From: Nemertoderma westbladi
Taxonomy: Eukaryota > Xenacoelomorpha > Nemertodermatida > Nemertodermatidae
DNA: 64,000 bases
Assembly: GCA_032718475.1 (NCBI GenBank)
Contig: JAUCBJ010006844.1
Span: 1 to 64,000, forward strand
Reading direction: 5' to 3'
The notes under the pieces were generated by a model, which saw nothing but the letters and a program-made list of their open reading frames with translations, did not search any database and was not told the origin of the DNA. Below are positions 42,284 to 52,100 of the stretch, in pieces (within the stretch, counting starts at the first letter, position 1; each line of letters opens with the position of its first letter). The position numbers and the translations under genes were made by a program.

Positions 42284-43978
42284 CTAACCTTCTTTGGGTA
42301 ACATCCTGGCGTCGATACGCTCCGCTCCGTGCATACCTCCTCGCCTGCATACCTCCAAAATCTGTTCCCTAGGATCCTTCCCCTTCCGATATTGTGTCGT
42401 TATGATGGGCTCCGGTCTCTCTCTATCCGCCCTCACAAGCATAAACACATGAGTCACACCATCGGCCGCACGAATTTGAATACACTTGCTGGTCAAACAT
42501 TCTTGATGGGACCCTCCTTCATTGTCGTAGAACATCACCCTCCAATCCTGCAGTGATTCCTCCGTTTTCCTCCACTGACGCTGAATCTCATCTGATGGGG
42601 TCCACATGCGCTCGATCGCCTTGTGGTCATCATATCGGGTATAAGAACCCTTCCTCCTCAGCCACGTCTGGTCTACCTCCTCGTCGTCTGGGAATGTAGC
42701 CACCGCGACCCATACCTTGATGTACTTATCCAACCATCCGAATAACTTACTCTCCTTCCCCGGAGCTCCAATCTTGTCCAAAGTGTCGTAATCTGTGATC
42801 TGCATTGGGACATCATGCAAGAACTTCGCGCATAAAACTTCCCGTAGACAGTCAACGTTCCAATGGTCCGCCATTCTTACCATCGGCAAGAATCGTATCG
42901 CTTCTCGCGACTCCGGATGATCTACTAATATCGCAGGTTCGGTACCGTCGGAATAATACACCGGTCCGGGTTGAGATACGACCTGTGGAACAAATCCGGT
43001 CACTCTCCTCGTCTCCTCTTGATGTCTATCCGCGGTCTTATTATACTCCGCTATCCTGTTCTCAAATAACTCCTTCGCCTTCGCCGCTCGCTCCTCCTGC
43101 CGCAACGCGTCTATGTCGTCCTGATGCTCAGGCGTGAGGCTTCTCACTCGGTGAGGTGAAGTAAACGCAGTCCAGGGACTCGAGAGCTCCAAACCCGCGG
43201 GTTTGGTACCCGAGTCCCGCGCCGCTTCGCGCCGCGCCTCTAGATCCTTGTAGGCTCGGTACAGCGAAATGGCCGCTGCCGTCTCTATCAAACTGGGTGT
43301 CGAACAGGGTTTAATCTCCGTATACGGATCTAATGTCGTAACGGTCGGCGTAATGGGTCTCGGAGGTCGCTTTCCGCTGAAGTCGATACTGATCATCGGG
43401 TTGCTCATCGGGTAACCTCCCTCGTTGTATCTAAGGAATTGGTGAGCTGGACATCGCGTTAATATCGGTTCCGGATGTTGCTCGTCTAGTCGGTCGGGAA
43501 TCGCCACGTCCTGTTTATTCATGCATTCACCACACTTGTAGAAGAGCTTGTATACGCTGAAGACTTTCGGCGTCTCCTGATCCTCGCCTCGAGTCCTCCG
43601 ATACAGGTGCATTCCGTCGAACTGGTCTCGGACTGCAGGTAGAGGCTCCTCGTGTCGTAAATACATATTCATATGGTATAGTCGTGCGATTTCCTCGTCC
43701 GGATCTGCGCTAATGTCGCACACGTCCAAAGCAAAGTCGTAGGGATACCGCGTGCGATACTCTCTCCGCAAGACTTCCATCCGGTCCCCCAACGCTCTCA
43801 TTCTTTCTCTCCGTAATTCTTTATCATAACTTGGTTTATACTTCCCGTTCGGCTCCATCACGGACCGCCCATGGTAGTAAACGTTAGAGTCTTTACATCC
43901 TGGTCGCGCGAATGGTAGCTCCGCCTCCTCTCTGGCAGTAAATCCTCTGCGCGGTTGCGCTCTAATATCCCTCTCCAT
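42284..43978 (-). CDS. ORF A of BEL #3: N-terminal part of the exonuclease-like accessory protein, 564 aa
   Basis: ATG at 43978 (MERDIRAQPRR), on the same strand as gag-pol and 755 bp after the integrase frame ends. It has a charged N-terminus, a possible zinc site (CGEC at about 154-157, CPAH about 25 residues later), a Pro-rich middle and a coiled patch around 290-330. The C-terminus carries exonuclease motif I: RVMFYDNEGG (D485, E487), preceded by QWRKTEESLQDW, then ARMLPKEG and TAG. The homologous protein in BEL #2 continues straight from motif I to motif II, so ORF A and ORF B are halves of one gene. The N-terminal ~450 residues are longer than in #2 and unrecognised. Confidence 0.65.
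   Translation of the reverse strand: MERDIRAQPRRGFTAREEAELPFARPGCKDSNVYYHGRSVMEPNGKYKPSYDKELRRERMRALGDRMEVLRREYRTRYPYDFALDVCDISADPDEEIARLYHMNMYLRHEEPLPAVRDQFDGMHLYRRTRGEDQETPKVFSVYKLFYKCGECMNKQDVAIPDRLDEQHPEPILTRCPAHQFLRYNEGGYPMSNPMISIDFSGKRPPRPITPTVTTLDPYTEIKPCSTPSLIETAAAISLYRAYKDLEARREAARDSGTKPAGLELSSPWTAFTSPHRVRSLTPEHQDDIDALRQEERAAKAKELFENRIAEYNKTADRHQEETRRVTGFVPQVVSQPGPVYYSDGTEPAILVDHPESREAIRFLPMVRMADHWNVDCLREVLCAKFLHDVPMQITDYDTLDKIGAPGKESKLFGWLDKYIKVWVAVATFPDDEEVDQTWLRRKGSYTRYDDHKAIERMWTPSDEIQRQWRKTEESLQDWRVMFYDNEGGSHQECLTSKCIQIRAADGVTHVFMLVRADRERPEPIITTQYRKGKDPREQILEVCRRGGMHGAERIDARMLPKEG
43175..43218. repeat. Short hairpin repeat with extended stem (copy 3)
   Basis: CCAAACCCGCGGGTTTGG (43189-43206) lies inside an outer stem GGGACTCG/CGAGTCCC, giving the longest hairpin of this family. 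It is in frame in ORF A (TKPAGLE). Confidence 0.8.
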
Positions 43979-44733
43979 TATGTTACGCGTATATACATAT
44001 ATATATATCCCAATAAGTGCCGTTACGTAACCAACTACACTGTGGGTAAATCAGTTAGATGCCGCCGAAGGACAGACCTCCCGAACCCCCCCGCCTTCCA
44101 GCAGTTCAGGTTCGACTCTCTAGATCCCGTCTCTTCCTAACTAACTATCCTCTAACCTATTCCCATGCATAGCGCAAAACTTTGGAGATAAACTGGCCGT
44201 GACCAACTCACTTTTTGATGCCCAAACTACTCCCATTACTCCTACTAAACTACAGTAGTTAGAAAGGACCATAGCCACAATACTCGACTATACCAAACCC
44301 ACAGGTTTGATAATCGAACATCACACATCCTGCAAACTACTGAGTGGGGTCCATGTACGCCTCTGGTGCTACTAACCTTTAGCACCCTAGTTGCACTGTT
44401 GGCACCAATCTGTGGAAGTTGCTAAACTCAATTTACACTCCTACGTAATATAGCCGTCACCATGGTTTCTAAATGCTATTTTCCAGGCTTCACGACTTTT
44501 CAAATTACTGTTATCTATAGACGAATTCTAAAACGCGTCTATACCCAGCGTCTGGAATTGTCTTGGGTTCACTTCTAATTTTTAAAATTTTCTAATTTTC
44601 CAAAATTTTGAAAATAAAATTTTGTTTTGATACCCACCAGACAAAACTCAACGCAAATCACCACAACCCCGCTCCTATGCATTTCCTTGTATTTGCATAC
44701 GAGGAATGCATACGAAGTGAGTTGCGTCCAACA
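43979..44733 (-). other. Spacer between integrase and ORF A of BEL #3
   Basis: Non-coding, with one hairpin repeat and a (TA)n run just upstream of the ORF A start (about 43990-44005). It corresponds in position to the 1.25-kb spacer of BEL #2 and could hold signals for a separate mRNA. Confidence 0.4.
44294..44310. repeat. Short hairpin repeat (copy 4)
   Basis: CCAAACCCACAGGTTTG, with an outer CGACTAT/ATAATCG stem, in the spacer between the integrase frame and ORF A. Confidence 0.75.
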
Positions 44734-46173
44734 CTAATTCTGTTTTGAGGCAGGAGACAAATTATAATCTCCCGTCTCGATACGTGTCTCCTCTAATAAC
44801 ACAATATCTTGGACCGGTCGGTCCAAGGTGTGTAAACCATTAGTTTTACACTTTTTTGGGTGCGGACACTTGCACCTAATTTTCACAGTGACTGTGCGCA
44901 CTATGTTTTGCACGTCTGGGTGTGTGTGCAAGATCACTCCCGTCTCCCAATACTTTCTCTTGACAATGGGTTCGGTTATCAACACGTAATCTCCCCTTTG
45001 GAGACTCCGAACCGTTTTGTACCACTTTGTTCTGGTGGATATGGTGGGAAGATAGTATTCCCGCCAATATTCCCAGAATGTGTACGCCACTAACTGTGTT
45101 ACTTTCCAGCTCTTACGACTATATAGGTCGGCACTAATGGGTTCTGATGCCGGCACAAGAAATGCTGGACTCTGCATTAGCAAATGATTCGGCGTTAATG
45201 CAACACCGTCTGGCAACATAGCTATCGGCCTCGAGTTTAGGGTATGCTCGATTTCAATGAAAGCTCTGACCAGTTCGTCGTCGGTAAGTTGTTTGTTCAC
45301 AGGCAATGTTTTGGCAATGGCCTGTTTTACAGAGCGAACTAAACGCTCCCAACTTCCTCCTCTCCAAGGACTTTCTGGAGTATTAAATCTCCACTCTACT
45401 CGTTGCGGCAAAAGTGCTGCAGAAATTTCCTTATTCTGTGCTGCTTTATGAGCCGCGTTCAACTCGCTATTCCCTCCGACAAAGTTTGTACCCTTGTCAG
45501 AGTAGAACGCCTTTACTAGTCCTCTCCTGGCCATAAATCTCTTTAAGGCCAGGAGCAGAGATTTAGTCGACATGTCTGCCACACGCTCGATGTGTATGGC
45601 TCTACTCGCCATACATGTCAGTAGCAGACCCCATCGTTTGTGGGTCAGCCGTCCACTCTTTGCTTCAATCGGACCAAAACAGTCCACCCCTGTGTTCGTA
45701 AAGGGTGGGTCATATGCCTGCACTCTCGCTTCCGGGAGTTCAGCCATCTCCTGTTCCAATACTCTGGCGTTCACCCTCTTGCAAACCAGACAGGCGTCGT
45801 ACATAGTGCCGACTGCCCTGCTTGGCTGCAATAGAATGAATCGCTGTCTCGCTGCCGACAGACAGTGTAACTTTCCCGCGTGATGCAACCTCTTGTGTAT
45901 ATCCCATAGAATCGCTCTTTGCAATTCTATTGGGTGACTAGGGATTATCACTGGGAACCGAAACTGTGAGTTTATGTCGACAGTCTGGATTCTCGATCTA
46001 TGACAAATCAAACCCTTATGGATTAACGGACTCCATTTTCTAAGGGGTTTATAGAGAACTGGTCGTTGAGCCGATAATAGATGGAATTCTTTCGGGAAGG
46101 CACACATTTGATAATGCTTCAAATGCTTTAATTCCGCTTGATCAATCTCATCCTCTGTCAGAGGTTGTTTCAA
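44734..46173 (-). CDS. BEL #3 integrase frame, 479 aa, after an in-frame TGA
   Basis: Same frame as gag-pol, separated only by TGA (46183-46185). It has no ATG at its start (TTG), so it needs stop readthrough or a repaired source copy. It contains the zinc-binding HHAGKLHCLSAARQ..CLVC region and the DDE core: Asp in TGVDCFGP (~164), Asp in YSDKGTNFVGG (~224) and Glu in GGSWERLVRSVKQ (~276). A C-terminal domain with the tail RPVQDIVLLEE follows. All catalytic residues are present. The enzyme inserts the cDNA into the genome; the 5-bp duplication flanking the element is its expected product. Confidence 0.85.
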   Translation of the reverse strand: MKQPLTEDEIDQAELKHLKHYQMCAFPKEFHLLSAQRPVLYKPLRKWSPLIHKGLICHRSRIQTVDINSQFRFPVIIPSHPIELQRAILWDIHKRLHHAGKLHCLSAARQRFILLQPSRAVGTMYDACLVCKRVNARVLEQEMAELPEARVQAYDPPFTNTGVDCFGPIEAKSGRLTHKRWGLLLTCMASRAIHIERVADMSTKSLLLALKRFMARRGLVKAFYSDKGTNFVGGNSELNAAHKAAQNKEISAALLPQRVEWRFNTPESPWRGGSWERLVRSVKQAIAKTLPVNKQLTDDELVRAFIEIEHTLNSRPIAMLPDGVALTPNHLLMQSPAFLVPASEPISADLYSRKSWKVTQLVAYTFWEYWREYYLPTISTRTKWYKTVRSLQRGDYVLITEPIVKRKYWETGVILHTHPDVQNIVRTVTVKIRCKCPHPKKCKTNGLHTLDRPVQDIVLLEETRIETGDYNLSPASKQN

Positions 46174-46182
46174 TTTCCGAAT

Positions 46183-46185
46183 TCA
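46183..46185 (-). other. In-frame TGA between RNase H and integrase of BEL #3
   Basis: AGT GAG TGA ATT on minus; the frame is open on both sides and the homologous pol of BEL #2 is continuous over this linker. Either a recent nonsense mutation or a readthrough stop. Confidence 0.8.
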
Positions 46186-49100
46186 CTCACTATTGGCGCT
46201 CGATGGTTCTCTCAAATGTTTCGAATGTTTTAAACAAAGGTACGAAACGTATCGGCTCAACCACGCAGTTCTTTTACAAATTGTCAGCCAAGAGGCAGAC
46301 GAATTTAGTAATTTGTCATAAACACTGCATGACTCTAATGCCAGCGACGGTTGTCCGCTAACCAATGGAAGTTTCGAATCCAAACCCGCAGGTTTGGAAA
46401 CCAAAGGCTCCATTGTGTCGGTCATTTTCTGTCCGTCACTTACCAATTGTGACTGTCGTCCAGTCTGTAAGGGTGGTTTTATGTCATAACTTACCCTTCC
46501 TGACCTAGTAGTCACGTAAGTCTGTTGGTCTGACAGGTCTCCGGGCCGCTCCAATAACTCTTCAGGCCGCTCCAATGACTCTTCAGGCCGCTCCAATGAC
46601 TTAAGTTTGGCTTTAGACTTTGACTTAGAGACTTTCTCCACTTTGACTTCTGCATCTTCAGGCATCGGATTGGTCACTATCTTTAGTCGCTCTGGCCAAT
46701 GTTCCTGTGTCCTCGTTAGAAAATTAGGTCCATGTAACCAAAACTCCTGCGACTCTTCCTGACAGAATTCCGCTGGCATTGCAACTCTCGAAGTTATGTC
46801 GGCCGGGTTCAACACTCCCGGACAATGTCTCCATTGTTCCTTCGTCGAAAAATCAACGATCTGAGCGCGTCTATTGGCCACAAATGTCTTTAGTGCAATA
46901 TTGTCGGCCGCAATGTATACTAACACCAAGGATGCGTCCGTCCAATAGAATAAGGTCAATGTCGTATCTAATTCCTCAGTTATCTGCTTACTTACCTCGA
47001 CTGAAACTACAGCCGCCTGTAACTCTGCACGAGGGACAGTCATGTATTTGACCGGCATTGTCTTTGATCTAGAAGTCACAAAGGCCGTCTCAAATTTGTC
47101 CTGACTTACCTCTCGGCGAAGGTAGGCTACCATACCAAAGCCGGTGTCACTTGCGTCACTGAACAGATGCAGCTCTAAATCAGTTGGAAATACCAGCTGA
47201 TTCGGAAAGTAGGAACGGGGTACATCTATATTTTTCAACAGATGCAACTCGGCTTCCCACTCCCTCCACTGCTTTGCATGTATAGGAGATATTGGTTCGT
47301 CCCACTCTAAGTCGGACAACCAAATTTTCCTCATGCACGCTCGTGCCTGTAATATAACCGGACTGATAAAGTTCATCGGGTCAAATAGTCTACTTAAAGT
47401 CGATAAGCAAATTCTCTTTGTCAAAACTTTGTCTGGGCTACTGGGCTCAAATCTAACTCTTACCTGGAACTTATCCGAATTCGGATTCCAAGCGAGTCCC
47501 AGTACTCGCGCCATGGGGATTGGTTCTACCCCCAATTCTATGTCTCCGCTCCCGCGATCTTTTACCGGGAACGATTCTAATAGGGCCTCCGAATTAGTAG
47601 TGAACTTGGTCAGAGGAAATCCCCCTGTAGCCAAGCACTCTTGCAGGCCGTGAGCCACTTCTATGGCTTGTTCCGCCGTGTCCTTGGACACCAATCCGTC
47701 GTCCATATAGAAGTTTCTCAAGATAGACTCGATTACTTCTACTGGATACTTACCAATCTGGGCTGTTGCCGTTTTCTTTAGAACGAACAGCGTGCCATTC
47801 GGACTATCGCGGGCGCCAAATATCCTAACGTACATTTGGTATATAACCACTGGGCCGGATAAGTCTTCATTCTCAAACCAGAGAAAGCGAAGGCTATCCT
47901 GGTCTGCCTTACAGGCTCTTACCTGGTGGAACATCGCCTCGATGTCACAAGTAAATGCGAATCGCCGCTGTCTAAAACGCAACAGTATTCCTATCAAATA
48001 GTTATTCAGGTTGGGACCATCCATCAACTCTGAATTCAGGGACATACCTCTATAGACTGCTGCGCAGTCGTTGACTACTCGGACTTTGTCAGGTTTGTCA
48101 GGGTGAGTCACATAGTGGTGTGGAAGGTAATAAGTCTGGTCTGTCACTAAGTCAGGGTCCTCTACCTTCCCAGCAAATCCCTTGGCGAAATAGTTGTTGA
48201 TCTGGGCGCAATACTTCTCCCTAATGTCTGGATTCTTCAACAACCGAGCCCTTACTCCGTTTAATCTTTTCAAGGCTAAGTTGTAGTTGTTCTCCAACTT
48301 AGGTGGTTGTCGACGCCACAACATTCCAACTTCAAAATGTCCAGTCGGTAGCAGACGTATGGTGTCTTCCATCATCTCCAACGACCGTTTTTCATCAGTA
48401 GACATGGCTAGGTCATATCCACCGGGTTCCATTGCGTCCCTATCCAGCCATTCGACGGTTCTGGCTCCTGTCTCGAGGTCCTGGCGTATCAATTCCTTCT
48501 GTAATTCCTCCTCACTGTATTGGAAAATGTCTAGGTCTCGATATTTAGCCACTTGACCCTCCACTATGTCTGTATAAGTCAAAACGTTAGTCAAATAAGT
48601 AGCGTGGGCCGCTGAACCAGACCCACGGGTCTGATAACAGTAGTCCTCGGGTTCACTATCTGTCCGGTCGTTATGAAGTGGTTCCGACAACCTAACATTA
48701 TCGGGAATCAACTCCTCGTCCGACTCGCTAAAGTCACTATAGTGGTCAATACAGGTTCTCCTAAACTCGTCTATGTCTGGTGGTTCTACTAACGGTGGTT
48801 GAGTTATAGGCTGTAATTCGTCGTATCTGTTCATTGGCTTGTCGCCACCTGTAAACTCATAAGACATAGGTACTCTTGTATACCAACCTAGTATGGTCCT
48901 ATGGGCATGTGGTCCATTGACATGCGGCTCAGCTGGTCTCGTTTCCCATATTTGGTGTGCGATCAGCTGTTCTGCACCAATCAACATAGAAACATTCCTA
49001 TAACCTACCTGGTGTCTTGGTACTCTGAGCTTGTCAAAATACTCCTGTGCTATGGGACTCATCGGCGGCACCTTACCTAACTGCCTGCCGAATCCCTTCA

Positions 49101-52100
49101 TAGCTAGACACTTAAATCCGTCCAATGGCAAAGCTTTCCGTTCTTGTCGAGTGTGTTGGTCTCTCGGAAGTAGGGAATCTAGTTCTACCGAAATTCTGTG
49201 TCCCTTGAGGTCTCCTACCCCGTGCATAGACTTCAACTCTATTTGGATCTCCTCGGCGTCCTGGAAGCTAGAAACGGCTCTCGCCACTTCCTCGTCGATA
49301 TACGATAATGTGGACGCAGTGTCCAACATCACATATATTCGCTTTGATCCCTTATCGCCAGTAAGTTTCACCGGAATCACGCTAAATATTTCCGACGTGG
49401 CCGATGATAAATACGTCCGTGCGCTGGTCGATGAACTATCCGCGGTGAAACCTTGGCAGGTCACTTCTCTCGCGCTCGACTCGCCATCCTCGTCCGACGA
49501 ACCTGGTTGGTAACCATCGTCCTGAATGCCGGTATACGTATTCCTCCTTATCGATACGGGTTCTTTGCTCCCCTTCCTTTGAGGATTTCGCTGTAAGTAA
49601 CGGTCCGTCGGGGTGTGGAAATCCGCATGTAGCAACTTGTGATGTAGTCTGCCGCATTCCATGCATCCGTCCTTGCTGTTCGGGCACTGCCGCCGTACAT
49701 GACCTGGCGCAAGACATGCCCAACAGGTGTCCAACGTCCGCACTTGAACTCTTCTCTGTTCCGAATTTAATTCTTTGAACCGTCTGCAACTATCTAACTT
49801 ATGGTCGTCAGATCTTACCTCCTTTAGTAAACAGTATTGGCAACCTACAAATCCATCCGGCAACTCCTGTTGCTTTAACCTAGGTCTATCTAACCGCTCA
49901 CCTGACCATACTCGCGAGTCTGATCTAAAGGCTGGGGTACTCGAATTATATCTGTCTACTGAGTTAAATGTCACAGTGGTCCTGTCATCGTCAAAACTTA
50001 CCATAGACTTACCGGTAACAGGTTTAGACTCCCTCATATTCTCTTCTGAGAAGTTTGATTTCATCTCTGCTACTGCGTCTGTGGCTATCATGTCATGAAT
50101 ATGCTGAAGTGTCAATACTTTACCTTGGCCCTCCAACTTATTCTCTAATTTACGCCATTTCTGTCGATAACGCATGTTTAAACGTCTTATTACGCTTTTC
50201 AAAACTTCGGCGTGATCACCATGATGAGGTAGATTCACCGTCCTCAAGATGTCCAATGCGTTCGAAATAGCGTTCGCTAAGTTCAACAGCTCTAACGGAG
50301 TTGTAATCCTTCCGCCCTTACCCAAGTCTTCTACTATCGACTGCGCCATCTTCGTTTTATTCCCGTAGATGTCACTAAGCGTCTTCATCGCTAACTCGAA
50401 TGCCCTTTCATTGCCGACGAAGTTATCAGCAATGGCTCTAGGTTCTCGATGGAGCATCTGAAGCAAATAGTTGAACTTCTCGTTGGGAGTAAAGGTGCTG
50501 TTGGTTAGCTGCTCGTCGACATAGGTTTTGAAGGTCCTCCAGTGCTTGTGGTTGCCCATAAACTTCTGGGGTTGTTGCGTCGGCAGTCCTTGCCTAGCAG
50601 CAAACTTACCTATGTCCCTAAGGGTTGCGTCGTTCCGGGTTAACAAATGGTTTAGTTCCGCAGGGTTGTTAAGTCTGGTCCTTTCCCGGTGGTTCCAACT
50701 TACCTGCTCCGCGTCGGTCCTTCTTTCCTTATAGTTTCGGGACTTCTGACGTCTCATGTCTTCCTCTTCATCACTCGATTCTGTGTCAGTCCTTAGCACT
50801 CGCGATGGTTTGCGCGCTGAGGCCCTGACCCAAGCGTCCTGAATAAATTTCTCGGCCGAATTTTCGAAATTGGGATTAGAGATGTTCGGGACAGGCGTCC
50901 TTACCTGAGGTCTATGTGGTATAGTCTCCTCCGATATGCGTACTCGTTGACTAGGCTGGACTTTATCTAACTCAGGCCTGCTAGGATTTGAATTACTTCT
51001 TACCTGGGCTGCTTCCTTTAACCGTAGGTTGCTAAGCATGTCCGTTATAGGTTGGATGTGCGGCGATATAGCTTGCGCTAAACTAGCACTTAACTCATCC
51101 CTCGTAATAAATTCCTGGCTAGGGTTCTGTTGTATAGTCGGCTCTATCTGAGTAATCCGCTGTCTCTCATATGATCCCTCTTCCGGTTTAACCCGGAAGT
51201 TCTCCGTCGAACTGGGTCGGCGCTCCGTCCGCGTATTCCAAACCCGCGGGTTCGGTTCGCCCAATACTCGGCCCGTCGGAGTTTCTTCTCTAAATTCTTC
51301 GTTGTCGCGTTCGGTGTATAGTGGTGCGGTGTTCTGATGCCGTGGATTCTGCGCGATAGGTGAAGCACTAATACCAACTGGCGTGCGATATGTAGAGAAT
51401 GGTTTAGCGATCCGTGTACTCGTAATAGCTGGACCGGGTATAGGAATTCTGGTCGTCGTCGACTCGCGTATGGTCGGAGTTCTCGCTTCCTGTTCGGCCT
51501 TCTGCAGTGCGAACAGTTCTCGCAACTCTGTCCCTACACTCGCCCCACATTCTTCGATCATTCGCATCCCCTTCTCGGCGATTTCGTTCGCCTTCCTAGT
51601 CCGTTCTTCGCTCTCTAAACTTAATCTCGCACTTTCCAACTGCGCCAGTTTACGCTCTTCTTCTTCCCTCGCTCGTCTCGCTGCGCTCTCTTCTTCCACT
51701 CGCGCCTTTTCTTCATACAATGCGCGTCTTCTTTTCTCGATCTCGAGTTCGCGTTCCTTGCGTCCGCGTTCGAGTTGAAGCTCGCGCTCCTTCTGTTCAC
51801 GATCGAGTTTCTTGCGCTCGCGTTCGGCTTGGAGTTCGCGTTTCTTCGCTTCCTGTTCGCGTTCGAGTTGGAGTTCGCGTTTCTTCGCTTCCCGTTCGCA
51901 TTCAAGTTGGAGTTCGCGTTTCTTCGCTTCCCGTTCGCGTTCTCTCTGTTCGCGTTCGAGTTCCTCGCGCTCGCGCTCGGCTTGGAGTTCACGTTCCCTT
52001 TGCTCGCGTTCCGCTCGCTCGCGCTTACTTATCTCTTCCAACTCTCGTAACTCTGCGTCCAACTTACGTGTGCGCTCCCGTTCCCGCTCGGCTTCCTTCC

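Noticed and set aside
40270-43978. ORFs A/B as an envelope gene
   Set aside because: No signal peptide or transmembrane segment; zinc knuckles and a basic tail indicate a nucleic-acid-binding protein.
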